Below are positions 24,090-36,402 of a stretch of 64,000 nt of DNA, piece by piece. Origin of the DNA: Labia minor (lineage: Eukaryota; Arthropoda; Insecta; Dermaptera; Spongiphoridae). A program made the translations under genes and the position numbers. The stretch lies in contig OY720346.1 of the NCBI GenBank assembly GCA_963082975.1, positions 20,330,720 to 20,394,719 of the forward strand, read 5' to 3'. The notes below the pieces were generated by a model. The model was not told the DNA's origin and searched no databases. It worked only from the letters and a program-made list of their open reading frames with translations. Numbering within the stretch: position 1 is the stretch's first letter; each line of letters opens with the position of its first letter.

Positions 24090-24550
24090 CGAGGGTGTAC
24101 TGAAAAGTTTCCGACCTGACCAAGAAAAACGATGTTTTTCAATTTTTTTTTTGCTATATTTTTCAACATAATCTCCATCAACACTGATATATTTCTCATA
24201 ACGTTGTACTAATTAATTTAATTAATTAATTAATTATTTAATTAATTAATTAAATTTAAGTCTCATCAACAGGTATGAATCGACGTGAAAATTCGTTTGG
24301 ATTATGCTTACAGTGCCAAATTGTCGTTAAAAATGTTTTTTCGAAGCAATTTTTGGTCTAACGTTAGGAAATGCGGCACCCACGTTGCACACAGCTTTCC
24401 ATATTCAAATGGTTTTGCAAAATATTTCGCACACGTTCAGCTGACATCGTACAGGTCTCAGCTATCTTGGATTTTGAAAAATAAAACAAAAAAAAAATTG
24501 AAAAACATCGTTTTTCTTGGTAAGGTCGGAAACTTTTCAGACCACCCTCG
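24090..24550 (-). mobile_element. Internally deleted mariner-like element with both TIRs
   Basis: The left end CGAGGGTGTACTGAAAAGTT and the inverted right end CGAGGGTGGTCTGAAAAGTT continue into TTCCGACCT(G/T)ACC and a matching AAGAAAAACGATG run, giving a terminal match of roughly 60 bp. TA dinucleotides (24088-24089 and 24551-24552) flank both ends, as expected for Tc1/mariner insertion. At 461 bp it is about a third of a usual mariner (~1.3 kb). The interior keeps two transposase fragments on the minus strand, separated by an AATTAATT-rich filler at 24211-24260. Confidence 0.92.
24100..24500 (-). pseudogene. Mariner transposase remnant, catalytic core missing
   Basis: Reading the minus strand from about 24495 to 24275 gives a segment like the second helix-turn-helix and linker of mariner transposases (AETCTMSAERVRNIL, then NHLNMES, then LDQKLLRKNIFNDNLAL), broken by stops and frameshifts. 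From about 24212 to 24100 it continues with the family's C-terminal tail (RYEKYISVDGDYVEKYSKK). The first HTH and the whole D,D34D catalytic region are gone, replaced by the AATTAATT filler. It cannot encode a working enzyme. The right-hand TIR also serves as the end of the C-terminal coding remnant, which is normal for mariner. Family assignment rests on recognised sequence patterns, not on a search. Confidence 0.85.
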
Positions 24551-24663
24551 TATATACACACAACACAAGGATTTTAGAATTTAGAGGAAAATGAAAAAAA
24601 AGAAATTGAGAGATTGAAAAGGATAGATAATGAGATTGATTAATTAATTTGATTAATATTTTA

Positions 24664-24699
<36 letters not shown>

Positions 24700-25019
24700 T
24701 AAATTATTTAAGTTGTTACAAAGATACAAATGGAATTTACTGATAATTTCATTAATTTATTCAGTATAATTGGAGTCTAAAAAAAAAACAATGAATTTTT
24801 TTTTAAATTAAAGCTTTCAAGGTAGTTTTCATGATTACATTCTATTACATGATGCAAATAGAATTGTGAGGAATGGCTCAGTTATAATGGATTCCAATTT
24901 GTATGGTTAAAAACTTAGGTAGTTGAGTGTGACGAAGAAAGGAGGGAGGAGTTCAGGAAGAACGAGTGCAGGTGACGGAAGGCAACTTCCCACTCAATTA
25001 GAAGGGTAGAAGGAGACAA

Positions 25020-25200
25020 GGTAAACACTTGAGCGTTTTTGCATAGGCTAATGGAGGGCTGACAATGGAGCCCATCGGTACCATCAGGCAGCGGTCACGG
25101 GATCGATCAGACAGGCAGACACGTCGTGATCGATGCTTATCGAATCCTCGACAAAGGAGCATTTTTTCGCATGAGTCAGGATTTAAGTAAACTAACCGGA
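25020..25200. promoter_or_regulatory. GC-richer island
   Basis: Holds GGCTAATGGAGGGCTGAC, CATCAGGCAGCGGTCACGGG and CGATCGATGCTTATCGAATCC-like words near 25130. Non-coding by inspection. Confidence 0.28.
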
Positions 25201-25307
25201 TCCTAAGGGGTAGAAAAGAAAAAGGGCTTTACCCTCAATCAAATCTTACACAATTGAATTCATTATCAGTTTGTTTTTTTTTTTGTGAAACATTTCTTAT
25301 ATCTAAG

Positions 25308-25338
<31 letters not shown>

Positions 25339-25764
25339 CTAAAGTAATTATAATTAAATGGAATTCAAGGAAAAAATATTTCCCTGAAGGGAAGATGATG
25401 GTCATTGTGTGGGTGGACGGGAAACATTTTTTGAACCCATTATTATTTTTTTCGACCTAGCACATGTGAGGCATAAAAATTAATATCGCTGAGTCATGAT
25501 GCATGAAATTAGCTACGATTGCTAACAACAAAAGACCAATGTTTGCGTTCTGTTGCATGTTAGAGACGATTCCTGTTCATAATTATATATCGAAATGACC
25601 CACAAAAGAAGGGGGAGTAAAAATTAAAGACGATGATGAATGAATAAATCATAAGTCGAAAAAAATATTCTCTATGGCACTCAATATAAATAAGATGCAC
25701 TCGTGTTCTTTCAATGGGATTCCAAAAAGAGAGCAAAACAGTAAGAAAAATCTTAGGTTTGGCG

Positions 25765-26130
25765 TATAAAAGAGATAAAGCGTGATAACAAAAGGGAATT
25801 CACAACACGCCCGGGCAGGAAGGAATCAAAGGATAAGCGGAAGTCGTCGAGGGGGTGCGCAGCTACGGGCAAGATAAGCGGAGGGTAACGAGGGCCGTTT
25901 CTATGCGTGGCGCCACCCTTTGGCCCTACGAGGGAGGATACCCGCCTTCGGGGACCCCTGGTCTATTGACAGCGAGAAACAGCCATCAGAGAGACAATTG
26001 GGAAAAACGCAGTCCAGAATAAAAAGACGTTCGAAGGTAATTTAAATGTAATTTACAGTTTGATGAAGGGTCAACGTTCGACCGATGGATCGCATAGCCT
26101 CCCACGAGAGGGGGAGAATTACGATTACAT
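25765..26130. promoter_or_regulatory. Island with a GATA-site cluster
   Basis: Four same-strand GATA words lie within about 110 bp: AGAGATAAAG (25771), CGTGATAACA (25781), GGATAAGCGG (25831) and AGATAAGCGG (25872). The last two share GATAAGCGG. GC-rich sequence with GGCGCCACCC and CCGCCTTCGGGG follows. This suggests an enhancer using GATA-type zinc fingers; inferred. Confidence 0.4.
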
Positions 26131-26351
26131 TACATATCTTCCAGGTTTCCAATAACTTAGAATGAATCTTTAGGGAAAAAAACATAACCACTTTTTATCT
26201 AATTTCAATATTAAATTAGTACCAGATATTAAATTATATATTTATTAAAAAAATAGTTATGTTTGTATACATTTGTTATTCAAACTAGAAAAGACTAGAA
26301 ATGATTTCACTGTTCTTCTGAAAAATTCTGAATGTTAGATTTACTGTTTTT

Positions 26352-26942
26352 ACTATCTCGTAAGAGATAGTATTGCGATCACGAAAATTTTCGATGTTGA
26401 GATTTTGATGTTTTTATACGTTTTGAAGGTTCCTGAATCATTTTCACTAAGGTTGAGAAAAATGTCTGTGTGTGTGTGTGTATGTATGTAGACAAGATTA
26501 CGCAAAAACGGTTTGAGCTAGAATGATGAAATTTGGTACATGGACATTATTCAAAATTCATAGTTTTCTATCACCTTTTGAGAAATGTAGCTCAACCGGA
26601 AGAGGGTCATTACCTACAACGTTTTGATTTTTTTTCCTCTAAAGTGACCGTAAAAATAAAAATATATGTTTGATAATTTTGCACATGATTAATAATTGTA
26701 TAAAACTGCTATATATAGAATTTCAGCTTGATTGAATTGCTGAAAGTACCAGAATTAATTTTTTAATACTGCAAATCTCACGCGCCAACACGTGCCATGG
26801 TGCCATCAATAAAAGGCCAAACATGCGCTGGTTTAATATTTATTATTTATAATTTATAATTAATTAAATTTAATTTAAATATAATATATTATGTTATTTA
26901 ATCCAATTCAAATTGCGAGATAGTCGAGTGGAGACACTCCAG
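26352..26942 (+). mobile_element. DINE-1/Helentron-like element, family 2, copy b
   Basis: The second full copy, with the same 5' hairpin (ACTATCTC-GTAA-GAGATAGT), inverted GCGAGATAGT at 26915-26924 and terminal stem-loop at 26926-26939. Its (TG)n run is a little longer than in copy a. Same orientation and length (591 against 596 bp), so both probably moved from full-length sources. Confidence 0.87.
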
Positions 26943-27479
26943 CTTATTTTTTTTAGAATTCAAATTAGTTCAATAATTAACCTTCGAATTTCTAAACGAT
27001 AAAGGTTGAGTCAATATACCGATCATAACATAAGTATTTATTTATATGTTTTCAAGAATATTATACTGTAAATAGAGAGTGACTGAATTTGAGATTAAAA
27101 TTTAAGGATATTATCCATCATCAGTCTGAACTAAATTTTCCAACTGTAGACACTACTAATGATTCTATTTTCATGATGATAATAATATTATTTATTTTAA
27201 TGTATTTATACTGATATATGCTACAAATCTCTACATATCTTGATCTAGAAATTAATATCATATGGAGTAGGTGTATTGTAAATGAACATAATATTAATTA
27301 ATACTAGGGAAACATTTTGTTGATTAAAATTATAAATTTTATTTGAAATGTTTTTTGGAAGTTAAAATTAACTAAATGTATTATGAATGAAAAAAAACGT
27401 CGATAAATGTGAAAAATTATCAGTTATTTTAGTTGTTATGAAAAACATCAAATGTTTTTTTTAAAAGGGCGCTAACCTT

Positions 27480-28070
27480 TTCCAACGGGTTTTAATATAA
27501 TCCCTGTAAAATACAGAAGATGTGCATGTTTGATAAGGATGTTGTTGTTATTATCAACAAATTCCCGAGGATATTTTTCATTAACGATTTTGGTATTACT
27601 TCGGGTGTTCTTCAGTGTCACCTCAAGCTCGCTTTTTATGGGCTCCTCGTAAAAAGATACGACTTCGAAAACGAATTTTGATGATGGAAACGAAGGTTAA
27701 AATTGATAGAGCCTGGATGGAAGATCAACTCAGTGGGTGGGAGGGGATAGCAGCTGGTTTTATTAATTCGGTAAATCATACTTTATAGAATCTGATTAAG
27801 CGTCTCTCAGCACGCGACTTGATTTTGTTTTTTTATTTTTAAACGGATGATTTTTAATCACTTGAAATAATCTTGGAGGGATGGGAAGGTGGTGTATCCA
27901 ATTTTTTTTTTTTTACCCCCGAAAGATAGTTTTCCTCTGAGCGAATGATAAGCTAGCATCCCCGGTCGGTTCTCTTCAAGGGATGCTAATTTAATAGATG
28001 CGCGAAAGGAAGCCATTGATATTACGGGCAAATCCTCCCAGCCTTTACCTTCCTTATCAGCGAAGAGCTG
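27480..28070. promoter_or_regulatory. GC-richer island
   Basis: Contains AACGGGTTTTAATATAATCC, GGTGTTCTTCAGTGTCACC, GATTAAGCG and GGGATGCTAATTTAATAG. Open frames on the minus strand near 27858-28073 lack any recognisable domain. Confidence 0.28.
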
Positions 28071-28440
28071 CAAAAAAAATTACTTGATATCCTTTCTTTG
28101 TTATTCGCCGATATTAAATTCGTTAGCCTAATTGATATTTAAATGCAGAGGATTAATATAAGAGAAAAAAAAACTAATCTATTTAAAAAAAAAAAATGAA
28201 ATACCCCTAAAAAGGGTCTATACCACATGATAATAATTATAATTCATTACTTGATTTTTATAAAAAAAAAGTGTATTTTATTAGTAAAAGTGGTAAAAAA
28301 ATAATTTAAATAAGAAGAGAAAAAAGATTGTTACTTTTCATTTAAACTAATTAGATTAAATTTTCGTTTAAAAAAAAAATTTAATCATGATCTTCAAGAT
28401 TTGGAATATCTAAAATATGTTTTTAATGATTTAAAATTAT

Positions 28441-29330
28441 GAGAATACAATATAGTAGTATTAAATTTAAATTGAAAATGGAAGTTGAATAGAATAATTG
28501 TTTCTATTCTATTGAAATTTTATTTTTATTTTGTTTTGTTTTCTGTAAAAGAATAACAATATATATTTCGCCAATTGTTGATAATTTAACTCGGATGACT
28601 TTTCTTAAAAATATTTTGTTTTTTTTAAGAATTTTAAATAATTTTAATGATAATTTTAAGGAGAATATAATATAGTAGTATTAAATTTAAATTTTGAAAA
28701 TGGAAGTTGAATAGAATAATTGTTTCTATTCTAATGAAATTTTATTTTTATTTTGTTTTGTTTTCTGTAAAAGAATAACAATATATATTTCGCCAATTGT
28801 TGATAATTTAACTCGGCTGACTTTTCTTAAAAATATATTTGTCTTTTTTTAAGAATTTTAAATAATTTTAATGATAATTTTAAGGAGAATATAATATAGT
28901 AGTATTAAATTTAAATTGAAAATGGAAGTTGAATAGAATAATTGTTTCTATTCTATTGAAATTTTATTTTTATTTTGTTTTGTTTTTTTGTAAAAGAATA
29001 ATAATATATATTTCTCCAATTGTTGATAATTTGACTCGGTTGACTTTTCTTAAAAATATATTTGTCTTTTTTTAAGAATTTTAAATAATTTTAATGATAA
29101 TTTTAAGGAGAATATAATATAGTAGTATTAAATTTAAATTGAAAATGGAAGTTGAATATAATAATTGTTTCTATTCTATTGAAATTTTATTTTTATTTTG
29201 TTTTGTTTTTTTGTAAAAGAATAACAATATATATATCTCCAATTGTTGATAATTTAACTCGGATGACTTTTCTTAAAAATATTTTGTTTTTTTTAAGAAT
29301 TTTAAATAATTTTAATGATAAATTATTAAA
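28441..29330 (+). repeat. Satellite-like array, four ~222-bp monomers
   Basis: Monomers start with GAGAATA(C/T)AATATAGTAG at 28441, 28661, 28885 and 29108, giving unit lengths of 220, 224 and 223 bp. They are highly similar, differing by scattered substitutions and 1-4 bp indels. Each ends with AATTTTAATGATAATTTTAAG. Monomers 1-3 contain the inverted repeat AATAGAA-TAATTGT-TTCTATT; monomer 4 has lost it. Unit lengths are not multiples of three, so the short open frame in the last unit is unlikely to be coding. Confidence 0.93.
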
Positions 29331-29919
29331 AGAAGAATATTATTGTAGAATTCCAAATTAGATATTTTATAAATTAGTGACCGGAAAGTGAAAAATGGTC
29401 CCAAATCCTATTATTATTATTATTATCAATAATAAAAACCTCGATTTAAATAATTAATAAGTAGATATAAGATTAATGTAGAATACAAATTGAAAAAATG
29501 TTTTTTTTAATTTATTCTTTAAAGTGAGAATATATATATGGTATATATATAATATTAGTTTTTGAATAATATGTATAACTGATTAACAAATGATAACTAC
29601 CGACCATTTTTTTTTTAATTTAAATAAATTAAGAATTCCTTGTCTGTTGAAAATGTACTATGATACTTTTACTTAAAATATTTAAATACATTTATATATT
29701 TAATGTATTTTATTTCGAAATTAATTTCTTTTAGACTATAAATAATCGATTTAATAGCATCCACGATGACTGGAATCAGGAACATCACTTTACAAAGATT
29801 GTTTTAATCACCGGATCAAGTACATCTATTATAATTAAATTCCATTTCTTTCCTTTTTTTATTTCTTTCTCTTTTTCTCTATCTTAAGGATAATTAAAAT
29901 AGTTTTTCTTTTCTCTCGC

Positions 29920-30180
29920 TCTCCCTCTTGCTCTTCTCGTAGTGTTTTTTTCGCATCATAATTCATTTGACGCGATCCGTCGCGACATTCGCGCGTCGAA
30001 AAACAACAACACCTTCCACACCGTTTTTTTCTACCATTCTTTTTTTTTTTTAAGAATTTCAAACCATAAATTTTTCTTTCTTTCCAAGCTTTAAGGTTAT
30101 CTTCAAATCAACATCTTACCTCTCCCTCTCTTTTCTTTTTCGTGTGCTTTTTTTTCCTTCAACCCGACTAACCAAGATCA
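29920..30180. promoter_or_regulatory. Small GC-richer island
   Basis: CATTTGACGCGATCCGTCGCGACATTCGCGCGTC (29967-30000) is CpG-rich and partly palindromic (GACGCG...CGCGTC). Pyrimidine tracts surround it. Confidence 0.25.
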
Positions 30181-31979
30181 TTCATTTCATTTCATTTCAT
30201 CAGTTTGAAATATTTATTCGCTAGAAAAATGCATTCGATCATAAAATTTCAACATATGCAAATGGGCCTAAGTACACTGATGGCTCTCAAGGAAAAACGA
30301 AATAAAAAGATAACCTCGGCTAATAAATTTCAGTCAAAAAGGAGAGTATTCCACAAAGACCAATAAATAATATCCAATTGTTCAGTAAAGATTAGAGTAG
30401 GTGCTCGATTTAGGGCGCGAGGTGATGTTGAAGTATAAATATTTACTAAATGTTAAGATAAATTCGCGTTAATTTTGTCGGATGATAATTAACAAATACT
30501 GAATCAGTTATGAATCGTCACATTTTGCTCCTCCCTCCCAATATATATATATATATATATATAATAAAAAATAAATAAATATATAATAATAATAATAATA
30601 ATATTTAAAAAAAAATATCGTAATAAAATAGACACGTCCTTTTAATGTAACAGAATCTAAACCTATAAAGATTTTTTTTTAATCGTTTATATTCAGAAAT
30701 AAAAAGTGTCATTTCAGTCGTTAAAATCTTAAAATTTTTATTAGTATATTTTTAATAGCGATTTTATGTACTCCTATGGCTCAATATTCATGAGCCGCCC
30801 ACTACAAGATCGGTTGCTTGATGACATACTAAAGATATTATTATGCAAGATGCATTTAAGAAAAAAAAGAAAATACTTAATCGTTAACATTAAAAATGAT
30901 CAAAGAATTTTTTTTTTTGTATTTTTTGTATAATTCTATATACAACTTTTAGAATTATTCAATATTTAATAGAAATAATCAAAAAATTAAAAATTAAAAA
31001 AAAAGTATTCTAGGAAGAAGTCTATTTTATAAATAAATTTCTGTTTTGTGTGAAAAGTAAAAGTTTACACGGGTATGTCATTTAATTATCAAGAAAAATA
31101 TTAATAAAAATTATATATATATATTATATATATATAATATTTTATTATAATTTAAAATATAAAAATATTCGCGAAAAATACATTTAATAATCTTTTAAAT
31201 TTTTTTTTAATATGCTTCCGAAAAAATACTTATTACATAATTTTTAATTAACAAAAATTCGATCCAAGTTAAGATCTATACACCTACTCGTATATATAAA
31301 CACTCCTCCTCCTCGAGAAAAAATATTTTCTAATTTAAAAAAATGTGTAAGACACACAGCTACTATTAACAAAAAATTATTACCATATTTTATGAATATT
31401 TAAAAAAAAATCATTATTTTTTCAATTGTAATAATTTTAAATACAAATTAAAAAAAAAAAGAATTAAACAAAATCAAAATATAAGATTATCAAACAATTG
31501 GAACTTTCCCCCTTCTCGTTTTCAATAATCATCAATAACAATTTGATAAAAGTCCTATTTGTCGTTGTATGGAATATTCTCCGCCATTACCACTGGATTA
31601 TTTTAATTGATTTTCTCACGTCATCATAAATGAGCGATTTGCAATCTGTTTGCGAAATTGATTCGGGCTGATGTCACGTCTATTAAATCGCATAGTCATG
31701 TCTCGAAATAATTGGATCAATCTCTGGAAATAATTTACAATTTCTATCACTAATTTGAGAATATTAAATAAAATAAAATATAAATAAAATAAAATATAAA
31801 TAAAATAAAATAAAAATGAAATATATAAATAAATTTATTGACATAAATTGATTTGAATAATAATAAAATATATATTTTAATTGAAAATTGTTAAAAATAA
31901 TGATAAATGTGAGGGTTATTCTTCTAGGTAATATTTTTAAAATCAAAATAATAACATTCATATGAGATTGATTCTGTGT
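30181..31979. other. AT-rich stretch
   Basis: (TTTCA)4 at 30182-30200, (TA)12 at 30540-30563, (AAT)n just after, and an AAATAAAATAAAATAT-type run at 31770-31820. Nothing coding. Confidence 0.6.
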
Positions 31980-32330
31980 TTAATGGGAAAGTTGGGAAGG
32001 TAATAAGTCCCCCCATTCTGAGAACACCCTAAGATCATCTTGGGACAATCTAAAAAAGCTTGTCCGTCATGTTTTCCATATAGTATTATAGCTTGCATCT
32101 CCTCCTCGCCCCTTATAGAGAAACTTTCTTGGCCAGTGAATGAGGGTCCGAGTAAGGGTGAGAGACATTCAAGAAGGGAGGGAGCGGGATGGAGGTTGGG
32201 GAGTTGAAAGACAGATCGCCTGCTGAATGCCGACGCAGTTAATCAAAGCTCCAAGTCCCTCTTCACCCATACACCCCATCCATCGAACCCCGAAAACCAC
32301 CCTCGCTTCACTTCAACTCTCTTGAAAAGA
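31980..32330. promoter_or_regulatory. GC-richer island
   Basis: Contains CTAAGATCATCTTGGGACAA, GGTCCGAGTAAGGGTGAG and GACGCAGTTAATCAAAGC. No coding signature. Confidence 0.25.
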
Positions 32331-33479
32331 ACGAAACAAAAAAAAAAAAATCCGAGAAATTCAATTAACAGCAATTGAAAAAATTTTAATCAATCCCATC
32401 AAGAAAAAAATTTAGTTCAAAATGAAACAAAAAAAAAAAAAATCAATTTCATTCTTTCACAAGAAAACGATAAAATTTGTTTTATTTCTATTATTATATG
32501 AAATATATAGGTATTTATGAATCCATATACATACATTATTATTTAAAAGTATTATTTTAAAAATTTATATAATAATCTATTTACGAACTACATTAAATTC
32601 CAGGAATTTTATTATTTTATAATTTCATGAAAAACTATTAAAAAAATGATATAAAATAGTTAAGATTTTGTTAATAATTATTAATTATTGTTAGTATAAT
32701 GGGTAAATGATTTTTACGAGCTCTTCTTTAAAATCAATTCTCCTACCCTCCTATAAACTCATGATTCATGTAGTCATTTGCCTAAATTTCTCTACCCTCT
32801 TAATTCTTAACTCTTAAACCGTCTATTTTCTTTATTTTGTAAGACAATGTCAAGATATATGGGCAAGTTCCAGATTTGAAATTAATATAATAATAATAAA
32901 AAAATAATTTTTAGAACATAAATATTATATCAGTTATTATTATTATCCAAAAAAACAGTTATTTAATATAAGGTAATATTATAAATTAAGAGTCAATAAA
33001 AAAGTATTTTACGGGATTATATCTCAATTTTAAATTAATTTTTATAATATGATACATTAAATAGCTATTAAATTATATTATAGCTAAGTTATATATCACA
33101 CAAAGGGTTGATATTTCATTGTAATATTATATTAACTTCTTTTTTTTTTTAATAAATAATAACTTAACTAAAAAATTTAAAGATTTTTACAATTTCATTT
33201 TTTTTTATCTTAGAATTTCGCTTGAAAAGATGTATTTATTTATTTATGGAAAGAAGATATTGCCTGAATCGCTTGATAGAACGTCATAAAATAATAAATA
33301 TCGAAATAGAAAAAAAAGTAAAGGGTTATTATATTAAAAGGGAATCAAATATTAGTATTTCATAAGATGAACGAGTTTACTTTTTTTTTGTAGATCTATT
33401 AAAAACAAATATCCTAAGTCATATATCAATAAAAAAGAAAATGTTTTACGTAGTAAATAAATCATTATCGGTTAAAGAG

Positions 33480-33960
33480 ATCATAAAAGTGGCAATATCC
33501 TCCTCAATCTAATCGGAAGTAAAGTTTTTATCTCCGGGTCGGTGACGAGGGGGCGGGGGCACATAAACCGAGATGATAGTGCCATTGAAAGAGTCCAACG
33601 ACCAAATCAAATAATTATGAAGTCGTGAAAATGGCCGTTGCGGACGAGGATGATGGGGGCGCCGTTAAAGATGTAGGGGTTGGAGGGCGCTAATCAAACA
33701 GGGCGATAAAGGGGACGGGGGACATGCGGTGGGGATACATCACGTTTAATTTAATGCTTAGGAAATGGTTATTTATTTGTTTGTATAACTTTAGCAACTG
33801 GCCTTGGGTTCGTATAATATTAATGACATGCAAATAGCCGCCGGGCTGACAGCCATCGCTTATTATCTTGGTTAAATATTCCCATGTGCAGTCCATTTCT
33901 AAAATAGGGGATGGGGCAGGTTGCACCGCCACTCTGATTAGATACACAAATACAAAGATT
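33480..33960. promoter_or_regulatory. Island with octamer/homeodomain composite
   Basis: Its second half has TAATGACATGCAAATAG (33821-33837), a perfect octamer ATGCAAAT next to TAATGA, then CCGCCGGGCTGACAGCC (CTGACAG is TALE-homeodomain-like) and CTTATTATCTTGG. An 85-codon minus-strand frame covers this part but matches nothing I know, so a regulatory element is more likely. Confidence 0.38.
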
Positions 33961-35379
33961 TATTGACTCAATATTCAGGGATTTTTTAAATTTTGATAAA
34001 TTACATGACCATTAGTCCACCGATTTCCAGGCCATCTTTGCGGAAAGGGTGGGGGTGGTTAATAGACAACCCAACAGCATCACCAACTCTATACGAACAT
34101 TAACCTAATGACGAAATGGAAAGAAAACTTTTTTAAAGAAAATTGATGGGAAATGTCAACCGAGATGGGTTTTAAACAAAAATAATAAATAAATATAAGA
34201 GGTATACATACATATCTACATAAATATATATGCATAGACAATGATTTATAGAGATAATGAAAGAATTTTGCTCAAACTCTTTTTATTAAAATGCAGAGAC
34301 TAGGTAAATTTTGATTTATCTAGAATTAAAAAATAATAAACAATTTTCTATTCTATTTGAATATTTTATTAAGAAATATGAATATATATATATATATATA
34401 TATATAATGGATCATATTTATTATTTGATTGAAAAAAGTTGAGATCACTGATATATTATCTTTGAAACATGTCTTTCTGGTTCTATTATAATAAGAAACC
34501 AATGCAATTATATTATGAGAGGTACAAAGTTTGCTCGAAAAGAGTGTGAGATCGTTTATCAATTTATTTAAGAATGTAAATAATTTTCCTTTTAGTAAAA
34601 TAGTTTTTGTTTTTATTCAACAAACATATAAAATTTAGAATATTTGTTATTTCAACTTTTATGCAGAGAATAAATAACATATCAAAAAAAAAAACTGAAC
34701 CAGTTATAGGAAATAGTGAAAAGAGACAAAAAAAGAGAGGTTTTGTCCAAAATCCCAAATTCATAAAGTTTTGATCAAAACAAATTCTCGTCCAAAAAGC
34801 AACATTTTTTGTTATTTTTATTTTATTTGAAGGAACTTGGATCTTTTTCTCTGGTTAAAGTAAGTTCATTTTTATTTGTAAATTATTGTGTTAACTTTTT
34901 AAGAAAATATATACTCAATTAAATGATTAGAGATAGCTAATTTATAATTTATAATTATTTTTCTATAAAATAAAAGAAAAACAAATTTTTATCTTTTATT
35001 TCACATATATATCTATCAATTTTTCTCTTAACATATAAATTAAATAATGTGAAAGAAATCTTGAGATGAGCAAAGAAATAAATCACTTTTTTTTAAATTT
35101 AATATGGGGGGACTTGTATGAATTCATTACTAACTTCACAGTAATAATATTTCTCTTTGCTAAATATATAGTTTAAAATAAAAGAATGTCAAATCCATTT
35201 CTTTATCTAGTTAAGTTTTTATCATCTTGTAAATACAATAGAATTATATATTCAGAACCAAAAATAAAAAAAAAAATTGAAGTCTCTTTAATAGAGCAGT
35301 GGAGGTGGATCGAGTAGTAGAGCTCCTCCTTCTCTTTTTCCCGTTCCCTTTTATCTTCCCTTCTTTATACCTCTCTTAA

Positions 35380-35720
35380 ATTTAACAATTTTTTTCAGCT
35401 TATGATAAATAACGCGTTGCTCCTTTTTTGCGCGTGATTTTCCAGCGACGATGATGGTTGGGTTCACTTTAAGCGTTTGTATTATATTACGTGGGCTTGG
35501 CTTTTCTTAAACATTGGATTTCCTCTCTCCTCTATCGATGCTCATATTAGGTAATAGGAAAATGGTGGTGGCAGGCCAGAGGGTGGTTAAAGGGCTGAAG
35601 GGCGTATGATCGAGTCTCAGAGCCCACCATGAGAGCGAGAGGGAATTGAGTTTTACCGAATTCCGATAGCGAGGGTTGGTTGGTTCGTTGGCTGGTTGTC
35701 TGCCTGGTGTATTAAGGAGG
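35380..35720. promoter_or_regulatory. GC-richer island
   Basis: An acceptor-like TTTTTTTCAG (about 35398) precedes CTTATGATAAATAACGCG, but no matching donor follows nearby. Then come CAGCGACGATGATGGTTGGG and a GGTTGGTTGGTTCG run. No gene is recognised. Confidence 0.25.
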
Positions 35721-36402
35721 AAAGAGTATCGTTTCCAGTACATTTTACCAAACGGGAGAGAGAATGAGAGGGAGGGGGGATAAAAAAAAATACAGAACAC
35801 AAAAAAAAGCTGTTTTGAAAACAAAGCAAAAAAATAAATAAATAAATTTCAAACGAATCAGATAAAAAAATAAAATAAAGGTTTAAATTGTATCATAAGA
35901 GAGTGGGGTTCAATTACGGAAAAATTCATTTGATTTCAAATAAAATTGGTGTTTTCTCCGGTACGAGAATAAAAAAAAAACAATCCCAATATAACTGCAA
36001 AAGATGGAGAAGCGGCGATGGAGAATTAACTTTGAAGTTTGAAAATAGAGAATCCACGTTATAAATGATAATAGAGAAAGGTAAATAACATCAATAAATA
36101 CCGAGAGAAGAAGAAAGAGCGGATTGTTTGATTTGGCCAATATATATTTATTTACTATTATACTCTGTATTCTTCTATTACATATTATTGGATATTATTA
36201 AAAAGTATAAACCTGATAGAAAAACAATCATAGACCTGTAAAAAACGAACTAATTCACTTCTTAACAAAAAAAAGTATTATCAAGTATTATTATTATTTT
36301 ATTTGTTTTACTTGAGTTTTTATAAATAATAATAATAAAGTAACATAATATGATAAATAATTTTTAATATAAATAAATATCATTTAAAAACCATTATAGA
36401 AA

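Noticed and set aside
29152..29361. 69-codon frame in the last satellite monomer
   Set aside because: Monomer lengths are not multiples of three and the frame is not kept in the other monomers.
33690..33947. 85-codon minus-strand frame with protein-like stretches
   Set aside because: A TTTTAG acceptor-like end exists upstream, but no homology is recognised and the same bases contain octamer and TAAT words, so regulatory DNA is preferred. A protein search could reopen this.
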